Source of the DNA: Lachnospiraceae bacterium
GTDB lineage: Bacteria > Bacillota > Clostridia > Lachnospirales > Lachnospiraceae
Length of the DNA: 32,491 nt
Reading direction: 5' to 3'
NCBI GenBank assembly: GCA_017513005.1
Contig: JAFWDM010000069.1
Span: 1-32,491, forward strand
This document shows, piece after piece, positions 15,695 to 23,479 of this stretch. Each line of letters opens with the position of its first letter. Within the stretch, counting starts at the first letter, position 1. The notes under the pieces are model-generated. The model did no database searches. It worked only from the letters and a program-made list of their open reading frames with translations, and was not told the DNA's origin. Both the position numbers and the translations under genes were made by a program.

Positions 15695-17107
15695 ATGCGT
15701 AATTATGAACTGGACCACAAACTGGAGCATCTGTATGCGCTGCAGGCCTATGCGCAGATCGAGAAAAAGCCGGTCAGCGTACACAATTGCGACAGGATCC
15801 TGAAGGCGCAGAACCGGCGGGTGCATGCTTTGATGAAGGCGGCCTGGGAGATCCCTTTTTACCGCGAGCGCTTTGTGAAGAGCGGTACTACGCCGGACGA
15901 TTTTCATTGCGCGGAGGATCTGTACAAGTTCCCCCTGCTCTCCAAGGATGAGCTGCGCGACTGGATGGATGAGGAGGCGCAGAGAGACCCGGAGAAATAT
16001 AAATACTGGCACGTCTCACCGACTTCCGGTTCCACCGGGAGGCCTCTGCGGGTCCTGTTCTCTCCCATGGAAAACGGATGGATCATCGCAAACTGGCTCC
16101 GCACGATGGGATACGGGGGCTTTAATCCCTTTACGGGAAAGACCATGAGCCGCCCGAATTCTCTGCACGGGCCTGTGAAGGAGGAGGATTCCATCATACA
16201 GAGGATGGGGATCCTGCGCCGCAAATATATGTCCGATACGATCCTGGAGAGGGTGGATACGCAGACCCTGGTCGATGAGATCAACGCCTACGAACCGGAT
16301 TATCTGTACAATCATAAAAATCTCCTGATGCGCATTGCGAAATATGTCAAGGAGAATGACATCTATCTGTGGAAGCCGTCCTTCTACACCCCGTTCGGCG
16401 AGATGCTGGATGAGGCGTCCATCAGCCTTCTGACAGAGATCTTCGGTCCCGGTCTGATCGATGCCTACGGGATGGGCGAGACCGGTTCCTGTGTCGTCCG
16501 CGTCCCGGGAAAAAAATATTTCCAGGTGAACAGCGACCTGTTCGTCGTCAATGTCTATAACGAAGACCTGTCCGGCCCTGCGCTCAGGGGGATGGCTGTG
16601 ATCACCCCTCTGTTCAAGACAGAGCTGCCCCTGATCAATTACACCTCCTACGACCAGCTCGACAGCTATATGCGGCGGGGCCTGCGCTTCGCGAAGGGAA
16701 TCCAGGGCAGGATGAACGATGTCATCCATCACCGGGACGGGAGCGTGACCGAGTGGGGCAATATTTCCGGGATCGTCAATTATATCCCGGAGATCATATC
16801 CTACCGCATCGTGCAGGAGGACTATGAAAACCTCACGATGATGATGGTCCGCAATCCGGATACGCCAAAAGAACAGGAGCCCGCGATCGTACAGGATCTC
16901 GATGAGAAGCTCATGGCCATGTTCCGGGATCCCGCATTTAGCATCCGCTATGAGTGGCTCGATGAGATTCCCGTCGATCCGAACGGAAAACTCCGCGTTA
17001 TTATCAGTAAGGTTCAGCCGGGAGCGATCGGGGAACCCGTGCACGCAGGTGAGGAAATCTCCGGCAGTTACTGTACAGACTCACCTGAAGCCTCGAGGTG
17101 TTTTTGA
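15695..17107 (+). CDS. PaaK/CapK-like adenylate-forming enzyme
   Basis: 470 residues of the ANL superfamily. It has the phosphate-binding loop SPTSGSTGRP (108-117), YGMGETG (258-264), the ribose-contacting Asp in NYTSYD (D320), hinge region GRMNDVI (338-344) and the catalytic lysine in VDPNGKL (K432). The family activates carboxylic acids as acyl-adenylates and often transfers them to CoA; CapK-like members occur in capsule and exopolysaccharide loci. AGGAGG is six bases before ATG 15695. The last 13 or so residues (from about 458) are encoded by the left copy of the 39-bp inverted repeat, so the original C-terminus may have been shorter. The substrate is unknown. Confidence 0.85.
   Translation: MRNYELDHKLEHLYALQAYAQIEKKPVSVHNCDRILKAQNRRVHALMKAAWEIPFYRERFVKSGTTPDDFHCAEDLYKFPLLSKDELRDWMDEEAQRDPEKYKYWHVSPTSGSTGRPLRVLFSPMENGWIIANWLRTMGYGGFNPFTGKTMSRPNSLHGPVKEEDSIIQRMGILRRKYMSDTILERVDTQTLVDEINAYEPDYLYNHKNLLMRIAKYVKENDIYLWKPSFYTPFGEMLDEASISLLTEIFGPGLIDAYGMGETGSCVVRVPGKKYFQVNSDLFVVNVYNEDLSGPALRGMAVITPLFKTELPLINYTSYDQLDSYMRRGLRFAKGIQGRMNDVIHHRDGSVTEWGNISGIVNYIPEIISYRIVQEDYENLTMMMVRNPDTPKEQEPAIVQDLDEKLMAMFRDPAFSIRYEWLDEIPVDPNGKLRVIISKVQPGAIGEPVHAGEEISGSYCTDSPEASRCF
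17067..17105 (+). repeat. Left copy of 39-bp inverted repeat
   Basis: This stretch matches the reverse complement of 29733-29771 at 35 of 39 positions. The shared core is CCTGAAGCCTCGAGGT, flanked by GTTAC on the outside and TTTTT on the inside. It overlaps the 3' end of the adenylating-enzyme gene. CACCT/AGGTG plus the T-run also gives it weak terminator character reading rightward. Confidence 0.85.
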
Positions 17108-17139
17108 GCGATTTTCAGCGAAAAAACCCGAGTGCAACA

Positions 17140-17214
17140 GCGCGCGGCGCACGCAAAGCGTATTGGAATCGCCGCGCGCAAAGTCACTGTTCACGCCCTC
17201 GATAGGGCGTGAAC
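17140..17214 (+). ncRNA. Two strong hairpins upstream of the PAP2 gene
   Basis: Hairpin one is GCGCGCGGCG (17140-17149) with CGCCGCGCGC (17170-17179), a perfect ten-pair stem with a 20-base loop. Hairpin two is GTTCACGCCCT (17189-17199) with AGGGCGTGAAC (17204-17214), a perfect eleven-pair stem with loop CGAT. No T-run follows, so these may be an RNA leader, an mRNA stabiliser or a REP-like repeat element. I do not recognise a known RNA family. Confidence 0.5.
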
Positions 17215-17259
17215 GGAGATCTCCGGCACACAGGGCGCGTAAAGATTTTTAGGGGACAT

Positions 17260-17760
17260 ATGGATTATAAGTTATTCTATGAGCAGCTTACGGGCCGCAT
17301 CCGCAAAAGCGATGCGGCCTGTTTTGTACTGCGCACAGCGGGAAAGGCCGCGACAGGGATCATGTACGGAGCCTATCCGATCCTGCTGCTGCGGCACCTG
17401 CACGCAGGGGCATCCGGGGAACTTCTGCGCGCAGTTCTGATCCCCGGCGTGTCTTTTGTGCTCCTGAGCCTTGTGAGGGCCCGGATCAACCGGCCGAGAC
17501 CTTATGAGACCTGGGATATCCGCCCGCTGATCCGGAAGGACACGAAGGGGCACTCCATGCCCAGCCGCCATGTATTTTCCTCTGCTGTGATCGCCATGGC
17601 CTGGCTCAGGGCTTTTCCGCCGGCAGGGGGAGTTCTCCTGGTGATCGCCGCTGCCGCTGCCCTGATCCGTGTGCTCGGAGGCGTCCATTATCCTTCAGAT
17701 GTGCTGGCCGGGTACCTGGCCGGGGTGCTGGCGGGGGTGCTGATGCAGCTGCAGCTGTAA
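17260..17760 (+). CDS. PAP2-family phosphatase
   Basis: 166 residues with several membrane segments. The three PAP2 active-site blocks are visible: KxxxxxxRP-like RARINRPRPYE, PSRH within HSMPSRHVFSS (PSGH variant), and RVLGGVHYPSDVLAG carrying the catalytic His and Asp. The family removes phosphate from lipid phosphates or pyrophosphates. In this setting, recycling of undecaprenyl pyrophosphate or a related lipid carrier is a fair inference. The start at 17260 follows AGGGGA at 17251-17256; the frame is open upstream to 17209, inside a hairpin. It is preceded by the structured region and followed by an RNA-like spacer with a terminator. Confidence 0.88.
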   Translation: MDYKLFYEQLTGRIRKSDAACFVLRTAGKAATGIMYGAYPILLLRHLHAGASGELLRAVLIPGVSFVLLSLVRARINRPRPYETWDIRPLIRKDTKGHSMPSRHVFSSAVIAMAWLRAFPPAGGVLLVIAAAAALIRVLGGVHYPSDVLAGYLAGVLAGVLMQLQL

Positions 17761-17856
17761 AGGTATATATGTCCGCGGGGGTTCATGCAGCTTTTACGGT
17801 CATGTTTACGAAGATCGGGGCAAAATCCGTTAAAAGTTTGGCAAATCTGTGCGTTT

Positions 17857-17977
17857 TTCAATGGGGCGCGATGTGGTACTATGCTTCTGTCAGCGAAAGC
17901 TGGCAACCATTACCCCCCTAAGCATTATTACATCCCAAGGAAAAGCCCGGCTTCCGGTATCGGTTGCCGGGCTTTTT
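17857..17977 (+). ncRNA. Candidate structured RNA ending in a terminator
   Basis: Nested pairings are visible: GATGT (17870-17874) with ACATC (17930-17934), ATGCTT (17881-17886) with AAGCAT (17920-17925), and inside them GTCAGC/GCTGGC closed by a GAAA tetraloop (17889-17904). AATGG (17860-17864) could alternatively pair with CCATT (17907-17911). A strong terminator follows at once. The layout fits a riboswitch-type leader or a small RNA, but it matches no class I can name. No clear promoter was found. Confidence 0.5.
17941..17977 (+). terminator. Strong intrinsic terminator
   Basis: AAAAGCCCGGC (17941-17951) pairs with GCCGGGCTTTT (17966-17976), with T continuing to 17977. It may end the PAP2 transcript, the candidate RNA, or both. 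It lies about 100 bases before the rhomboid start and is partly usable in reverse. Confidence 0.92.
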
Positions 17978-18078
17978 CGTGCGAATTTCATACTTTTTTT
18001 CCGGCACCGGGTTATGGTATATTGAATTGAGATGAATTGTGACGAATGAAAGCGGATCTGATATATGAACAGGATAGT

Positions 18079-18732
18079 ATGATGGAAACAGAAACGGAAG
18101 GCAGGCGGGCTCCGGTCCCCCTGGTGAATTATCTGCTGATCGCACTGAACGCCGGGGTCTTTGCCGCAGGTCTTATATTGGAAAATACGGGCGCAGATGC
18201 GTCCTTTCTTTACCGGAGGGGAGCACTCTATGCTCCGCTGATCCTGAACGGGGAGGATCATTACCGGCTTTTGACATCGATCTTTCTGCATGCGGACGCG
18301 GCGCATCTGGTGAACAATATGATCGTGCAGTTTGCGGGCGGGGAGATCGCAGAGCGCAATCTCGGCCATCTCCGCTACGGACTTCTGTATCTGCTCGCCG
18401 GGATCGGCGGGAATGTGGTGTCCGTACTGGCGGACCGGCTGTCGGGAAACTACGGTCTTTCGGTCGGAGCGAGCGGAGCCGTGTTCGGTGTCACGGGGGC
18501 GCTCCTGTACCTGATCCTGCATGCATATCTTGCAAAGAACGGGGAGACCGCAGGGGCGCTGAAGAGTCTGATCCTCCGGGCGGCCTTAATGACGGTATAT
18601 CTCCTGTACAGCGGCTGGGAGAATCCTTCCATCAATCAGGCTGCGCATGTGGGCGGGCTGGTCTGCGGTTTTCTGCTCACAGCACTTTTTATGCGCGGCA
18701 GAGAAGAAGACCTGGAACCGCTTCTGCGCTGA
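18079..18732 (+). CDS. Rhomboid-family intramembrane serine protease
   Basis: 217 residues from the chosen start, which has AGGA four bases upstream; ATG 18046 is in frame but lacks a ribosome site. About six membrane segments are seen. Family hallmarks are HADAAHLVNN (residues 71-80), the catalytic serine in GASGAVFG (Ser132) and the catalytic His in QAAHVGG (His190). Rhomboids cleave membrane proteins within or near their membrane segments; the substrate here is unknown. The last residues (DLEPLLR) and the stop codon lie in a 27-bp sequence duplicated in tandem just downstream. The gene sits between the PAP2 and FrhB-like genes of the polysaccharide locus. Confidence 0.9.
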   Translation: MMETETEGRRAPVPLVNYLLIALNAGVFAAGLILENTGADASFLYRRGALYAPLILNGEDHYRLLTSIFLHADAAHLVNNMIVQFAGGEIAERNLGHLRYGLLYLLAGIGGNVVSVLADRLSGNYGLSVGASGAVFGVTGALLYLILHAYLAKNGETAGALKSLILRAALMTVYLLYSGWENPSINQAAHVGGLVCGFLLTALFMRGREEDLEPLLR

Positions 18733-18762
18733 AGAGACCTGGAACCGCTTCTGCGCTGAAGA
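18709..18762. repeat. Perfect 27-bp tandem duplication at the rhomboid 3' end
   Basis: Units 18709-18735 and 18736-18762 are identical (both begin GACCTGGAACCG and end GCGCTGAAGA). The first contains the stop codon TGA 18730-18732. As 27 is a multiple of three, the duplication keeps frame but lies beyond the stop. Confidence 0.95.
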
Positions 18763-18857
18763 GAGCCGCGCAGGCATCAGAAGAAGAGCACATTTCTGCG
18801 CTGCGTGGAGCGGTTTCTGCGCGGATCAGCTGACGACTATCCGGAAGGGGATTTTTC

Positions 18858-20159
18858 ATGATTACTGTCTCGGGAAACAACACATTTGAGGAAAAACAGG
18901 CCTGCTGCGGCTGCGGCGCCTGCGCGGAGATCTGTCCGGCCGGGTGTATCCGGATGGAGGCGGACGCGGAGGGATTTTTGTACCCCTGCGTGGATGCGGA
19001 CCGGTGTATCGGCTGCGGGCTCTGCGAAAAACACTGTCCCGTAACCGCGGCGGGTGCGGATGAACCCTTCCCCCAGGAGGGCTATATCGTCCAGATCCTG
19101 GACGAAGAGGTTCGCAGGCAGAGCACGGCAGGGGGCGCCTTTACGGCGATTGCCCGCCATGTCCTGCAGCAGGGGGGCGTCGTCTTCGGCGCCGCCTACA
19201 CGGAAGGATTCAAAGTCCGGCATGTGGGCGTGGACAGGGAGGAGGAGCTGTGGCGGTTCCGGAACAGCAAATACGTCCAGAGCGAGACGGCGCAGGCCTT
19301 TAAAGAAGCCGGACAATATCTGCAGCAGGGGCGGTACGTGTGCTTTTCCGGAACGCCCTGTCAGATCGAGGGGCTCCTGAACTATCTCTCGGGAAAATAC
19401 AGGGGCGGCAGGCAGAGGCCGGAGACTGAAGGGGCCGGGGAAAAGGATCGGAAAGCTCCGGAATGTAGGGACGGGATCTTCGAGAAGCTGGTCACGGTCG
19501 ATGTCGTCTGTCATGCCGTTCCTTCTCCGCTCGTGTTTGAAAAATACGTCCGGATGCAGAAGAAGCGGTTCGGAGACCGGATGGCCTCGATCCTCTTTCG
19601 GGAGAAGCATTTCGGCTATAAATATTCGACGATGACAGTCCGGGACGGGGAGGGAAGGGACCTGTACGCGCACGGGATCGATACGGATCCGATGCTGCGC
19701 GCCTTTTTCTCGGATGTGTGCGATCGTCCCTCCTGTTACGCCTGCCGCTTCAAAAAGCGGTACCGCAGGAGCGATTTTACCATCTGGGACTGCTACACGG
19801 TCTATCAGTTCGACCCCCGGATGGACGATGACAGGGGGACGACCCGGGTCCTGGTGCACAGTGAGAAGGGACGGGAGGTCTTCGCACAGATCAGGGAGTC
19901 GCTGCGCTGGTCCGCAGTGGAGCCGGACGCGCTGACCGCGGGGGTCCGCGAAATGTTCCACAGCGTGGAGGTCTCCGGCCGCCGGGAAGCCTTTATGCGG
20001 GATGCGGCGGTCCTGGGCGGCAGGGCCCTGTTTCAGAAGTGGTTTCCGGAGGACTGGAAGGTGCGGGCGGAGCGGACGGCGCGGAATGTGCTCGTGCGAA
20101 CGGGCCTGTATTCGGGTGCGAAAAAAATGCTTTTCAGGATCCGTTCCGGCAGAAAGTAG
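18858..20159 (+). CDS. FrhB-like iron-sulfur protein of a polysaccharide locus
   Basis: 433 residues. Two ferredoxin-type 4Fe-4S motifs are present at the N-terminus (C16-x2-C19-x2-C22-x3-C26-P and C50-x2-C53-x2-C56-x3-C60-P). Then come the FrhB/FdhB N- and C-domains with RQSTAGGAF (87-95), FSGTPCQIEG, DVVCHAVPSP and CYACRFKKRYRRSDFTIWD. The family is related to F420-reducing hydrogenase beta subunits. In Gram-positive gut bacteria it commonly sits beside polysaccharide pyruvyl transferases, as here two genes downstream. A charged insert (about residues 180-203) interrupts the conserved core. GAAGGGGA precedes the ATG. A flavin-dependent redox step on a sugar is possible but unproven. Confidence 0.85.
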   Translation: MITVSGNNTFEEKQACCGCGACAEICPAGCIRMEADAEGFLYPCVDADRCIGCGLCEKHCPVTAAGADEPFPQEGYIVQILDEEVRRQSTAGGAFTAIARHVLQQGGVVFGAAYTEGFKVRHVGVDREEELWRFRNSKYVQSETAQAFKEAGQYLQQGRYVCFSGTPCQIEGLLNYLSGKYRGGRQRPETEGAGEKDRKAPECRDGIFEKLVTVDVVCHAVPSPLVFEKYVRMQKKRFGDRMASILFREKHFGYKYSTMTVRDGEGRDLYAHGIDTDPMLRAFFSDVCDRPSCYACRFKKRYRRSDFTIWDCYTVYQFDPRMDDDRGTTRVLVHSEKGREVFAQIRESLRWSAVEPDALTAGVREMFHSVEVSGRREAFMRDAAVLGGRALFQKWFPEDWKVRAERTARNVLVRTGLYSGAKKMLFRIRSGRK

Positions 20160-20171
20160 GGCTTTCGCAGG

Positions 20172-20200
20172 TTGCACTATGTGGTTACTTCATATAAAAT
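20172..20200 (+). promoter_or_regulatory. Candidate internal promoter of the polysaccharide operon
   Basis: TTGCAC (20172-20177), a 17-base spacer and TAAAAT (20195-20200), in an A/T-rich patch between the FrhB-like and GT4 genes. The leader contains a perfect hairpin, GCATCCGG (20217-20224) with CCGGATGC (20231-20238), and the palindrome GGGGAATTCCCC (20269-20280). Confidence 0.5.
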
Positions 20201-20296
20201 AGTGACGTTGCATTAGGCATCCGGAGCGATCCGGATGCAGCCGGCCCGGGCAGTACAGCGCGGGAACGGGGGAATTCCCCTCATGGAGAATGACAG

Positions 20297-21433
20297 ATGA
20301 GCAATAACCGGAAAAGGATCCTGTTTGTTGCAGAGGCGATGGGAGGCGGTGTTTTTACCTTCCTGGTGGGACTGTGCAATGAACTCGCCGAGTACTACGA
20401 TATCTATGTCGCCTATGGAATCCGCAGGCAGACGCCGGACGATTTCCGCAAATATTTTGACGACCGCGTGCACATGATCCGTGTGCGGCATTTTGAGCGT
20501 TCGATCGATCCCCGGCACGATGTCGGGGCTTTTCTGGAACTTCAGAAGATCGCGGACAGGGTGAAGCCCGATCTGATCCACCTGCATTCCTCCAAGGCGG
20601 GCGTCCTGGGGCGCTGGGCCTTCAACGGCAGGAAGGTCCCGCTGTTTTATACGCCGCACGGATACAGCTTCCTGATGTCCAACTACAATGCGATGAAACG
20701 GTTTTCCTACCGGATGGTGGAGAAGCTCTCCGCCGTCCGCTGCTGCACGACGATCAGCTGCAGCGAGGGGGAACATCTGGAGACGCTGCGCCTGACGAAA
20801 AACGCCCTGTTTGTCAACAACGGGATCAATATCGATGAGATGCAGCGGATGATGGATTCCCTCGGGACCTTTGAGCAGGACAGGTTTACTGTCTTTACGC
20901 TGGGCAGGATCTGTTATCAGAAAAATCCGGTCCTTTTCAATGAGATCGCCCTGCGGATGCCGGATGTGCATTTCGTGTGGATCGGGGACGGGGAGCTGAA
21001 GGATACCATCACTGCCCCGAACATTGAAGTGACCGGCTGGCTGAATCGGGAGGAGGCGCTGCGGCGCTCCATGTCCTCCCACGTTTTTGTCCTCACTTCT
21101 CTATGGGAAGGGCTTCCTATGTCCCTGCTGGAGGCCATGTACATGGAAAAACTTTGCCTGGTCAATGACGTGATCGGCTCCAGGGACGTGATCCGGTCGG
21201 GCGTCAACGGATTTGTGTGCAGCAGCGCGGATGAGTTCGTCGCCACGCTCCGGAAGATCCTGGAGGAACCGGCGAAATATGCGAAGCTTGCAGGGAAGGC
21301 CAGAGAAGACATTCTGGAAAAATACAACACCCGGATCATGGCGGAAAAATACAGGGAGATCTACGAGGATGCATTCCGCAGAAGTGATAAGCAGGATCCG
21401 GTCAGCCCATCACGAAAGAAAAAGAAAAAATGA
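20297..21433 (+). CDS. Glycosyltransferase family 4
   Basis: 378 residues with a GT-B fold pattern. The N-terminal domain begins KRILFVAEAMGGGVFTFLVG and includes LIHLHSSKAGVLGR and YTPHGYSF. The C-terminal domain has FTLGRICYQKNP, the nucleotide-sugar-binding EX7E-type motif in LWEGLPMSLLEAMYMEK, and a helical C-terminus ending in a lysine run. It should transfer a sugar from a nucleotide donor to the lipid-linked repeat unit on the cytoplasmic face. GGAG is about nine bases before ATG 20297. Its stop overlaps the next start (ATGA). The donor and acceptor cannot be told. Confidence 0.9.
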   Translation: MSNNRKRILFVAEAMGGGVFTFLVGLCNELAEYYDIYVAYGIRRQTPDDFRKYFDDRVHMIRVRHFERSIDPRHDVGAFLELQKIADRVKPDLIHLHSSKAGVLGRWAFNGRKVPLFYTPHGYSFLMSNYNAMKRFSYRMVEKLSAVRCCTTISCSEGEHLETLRLTKNALFVNNGINIDEMQRMMDSLGTFEQDRFTVFTLGRICYQKNPVLFNEIALRMPDVHFVWIGDGELKDTITAPNIEVTGWLNREEALRRSMSSHVFVLTSLWEGLPMSLLEAMYMEKLCLVNDVIGSRDVIRSGVNGFVCSSADEFVATLRKILEEPAKYAKLAGKAREDILEKYNTRIMAEKYREIYEDAFRRSDKQDPVSPSRKKKKK

Positions 21434-22695
21434 CGAAAAAGACAGCTATTGTCTCCTGCTATTTTCAGCCGAATTACGGCAGTATGCTGCAGGCCCTGGC
21501 AACGCAGATGGCGCTGGACAAGCTGGGGATCGAAAATGAGACGATCAACATCGATGGACTGCGCCCCCGGATCCGCAATGCCAAGATCCTCTACTTCACA
21601 AAGGCCGCTCTTTCCTCGGATATACTCCTGTCCAAGGCGGGAATGGCGGCGGCTAGGGTCCGCAGAAAGCTGTCCCGCAGCAGCTACACGGAAATGATGC
21701 GTGCCCGTCTGGAGGCCTTTTCCCGGTTCCGGAAGGAGCGCTTCCGGCTCTCCGACAGCTTTTCCTCCTTCAGGGAGCTGGCACAGGCCTGTGAGGAGCA
21801 GTATGAAGCCGTTCTGGTCGGCAGTGACCAGCTCTGGCTTCCGGCGAACATCGCGGCGGACTACTATACGCTCAGTTTTGTTCCGGACAGTGTCAACACG
21901 ATCGCCTATGCGACCAGCTTCGGGCAGGAGACCCTTCCGAGGGGAAGTGAGCGGGCCGCCATGAAGTTCCTCCCCGGGATCCGGCACATCTCCGTGCGGG
22001 AACGCGCCGGACAGAAGATCGTCGCCAGGCTCACCGGGCGCAGGGTCCCCGTCGTCGCGGACCCCACGATCCTGTTTACCGCACAGGAGTGGCTGGCGGT
22101 CCAGGAGGAGGAGCCCCTGTTTTCCGGTGACTACATTTTCTGCTATTTTCTGGGCAGCAATCCCGGGCACCGCGCTTTCGCCCGGAAGCTCGCAGAGGAG
22201 ACGGGGTGCCGGATCGTGGCACTCACACACGTGGATGAATACGTAAAAAGTGACGAGGAATACGCGGATGAAACGCCGTGGGACATCGGGCCTTCCGGAT
22301 TTCTCAACCTGATCCGGCACGCGGCCTGGGTCCTGACAGACTCTTATCACTGCACGGCTTTTTCCATGTCATACAGAAAAAGATTCTTTACGTTCCGCCG
22401 CTACAGCCGCGATACGAGGCAGTCGACGAACAGCCGGTTGGACACGCTGCTCGCCCAGTGCGGACTTGAAGACCGGCTCCTGACAGGAGAGGAGGAGATC
22501 TCCCCCTGCCTCGAAAGGATGATCGATTATCAGACGGTACACGCCAGGATCGACAGGCTCAGAGAGTATTCCTGGGATTACCTCAGGGCGGCTCTGGCGG
22601 ATGAAGCGGATACAGATCTGCATGGCTGCGTAAATCGAATGAAAGGGAAGACGAATGGGGACACCGATCGTAAAAATCCTGGTTGCTTCACATAA
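21430..22695 (+). CDS. Polysaccharide pyruvyl transferase family protein
   Basis: 421 residues. The N-terminal pattern PNYGSMLQALATQMALDKLG is typical of the family, as are VLVGSDQLW in the middle, IRHISVRERAGQKI, and the C-terminal WVLTDSYHCTAFSMSYRK block. Family members add pyruvate ketals to sugars from phosphoenolpyruvate, which gives the polymer negative charge. It is coupled to the GT4 gene by an ATGA overlap and overlaps the next gene by 41 bases. Together with the FrhB-like protein two genes upstream, it forms a pair often found together in such loci. Confidence 0.88.
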   Translation: MTKKTAIVSCYFQPNYGSMLQALATQMALDKLGIENETINIDGLRPRIRNAKILYFTKAALSSDILLSKAGMAAARVRRKLSRSSYTEMMRARLEAFSRFRKERFRLSDSFSSFRELAQACEEQYEAVLVGSDQLWLPANIAADYYTLSFVPDSVNTIAYATSFGQETLPRGSERAAMKFLPGIRHISVRERAGQKIVARLTGRRVPVVADPTILFTAQEWLAVQEEEPLFSGDYIFCYFLGSNPGHRAFARKLAEETGCRIVALTHVDEYVKSDEEYADETPWDIGPSGFLNLIRHAAWVLTDSYHCTAFSMSYRKRFFTFRRYSRDTRQSTNSRLDTLLAQCGLEDRLLTGEEEISPCLERMIDYQTVHARIDRLREYSWDYLRAALADEADTDLHGCVNRMKGKTNGDTDRKNPGCFT

Positions 22696-23479
22696 AAAAT
22701 ATAAAATGCCGGCAGACAGCATCTATCTGCCGCTGCATGTCGGCGCGGAGGGTAAGTTCGACGAGGACGGCCGGCCGCTCGACCTGGGATGGACCAAGGA
22801 CAACACAGGGGAGAATATTTCCGAACTGAATCCCGGATACTGTGAGCTGACCGGTCTGTACTGGGGCTGGAAAAATGTGAAGGCAGACTACATCGGGCTG
22901 GTGCACTACAGGAGACATTTCTGTCTGCACAGAATAAGCCGGGATCCGTTCAGGAACATTCTGACCGGTGCGCAGCTCCGTCCGCTGCTCGGGCAGTACT
23001 GGGTATTTGTCCCGAAAAAACGGCGGTACTTCATCGAGACGCTGTATTCCCACTACGCCCATACCCACTATGCAGAGCATCTGGACGCCACAAGGGAAGT
23101 GATCGCGCAAAGGTGCCCGGAATACCTGCCTTCCTTCGACAGGATCATGCGGCGCAGGTATGGATACATGTTCAATATGATGATCATGCGCAAGGATCTG
23201 GCGGACAGATACTGCACCTGGCTCTTTGATATCCTCTTTGCCCTTTCCGAGAAGATCGGGAACAAGGAGATGTCCTTTTACCAGGGACGGTATTTCGGCA
23301 GGGTCAGCGAGATCATTCTGAATGTCTGGCTGGACCGCCAGATCGCGACAGCCCGTATCCCCGCAAAGCGGATCTGTGAGCTCTCTACGGTGTATACGGA
23401 AAAGATCATGTGGTACAAAAAGGCTGCCTCTTTCCTGAAGGCAAAATATCTTGGAGAAAAATATGAGGGAAGCTTTTGA
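22655..23479 (+). CDS. DUF4422 capsular polysaccharide protein (putative glycosyltransferase)
   Basis: 274 residues. The conserved opening KILVASHKKYKMPADSIYLP, the NISELNPGYCELTGLYWGWK block, DYIGLVHYRRHF, and the later FNMMIMRKDLADRYC and VSEIILNVWL segments define the DUF4422 family. This family is found in capsule and exopolysaccharide clusters and is considered glycosyltransferase-like. The start at 22655 has GGGAAG upstream and lies inside the preceding gene. Its own end overlaps the following polymerase gene by 17 bases. Confidence 0.87.
   Translation: MGTPIVKILVASHKKYKMPADSIYLPLHVGAEGKFDEDGRPLDLGWTKDNTGENISELNPGYCELTGLYWGWKNVKADYIGLVHYRRHFCLHRISRDPFRNILTGAQLRPLLGQYWVFVPKKRRYFIETLYSHYAHTHYAEHLDATREVIAQRCPEYLPSFDRIMRRRYGYMFNMMIMRKDLADRYCTWLFDILFALSEKIGNKEMSFYQGRYFGRVSEIILNVWLDRQIATARIPAKRICELSTVYTEKIMWYKKAASFLKAKYLGEKYEGSF

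Noticed and set aside
17140-17214. tRNA gene or tRNA-linked attachment site
   Set aside because: No cloverleaf, anticodon arm, T-loop (GTTCRANNC) or CCA-type acceptor pattern could be drawn; the hairpins are separate perfect stems.
17857-17977. c-di-GMP or other known riboswitch
   Set aside because: The conserved cores I remember for c-di-GMP-I, ZTP, preQ1-I, fluoride and glutamine classes are not present; kept only as an unidentified structured RNA.
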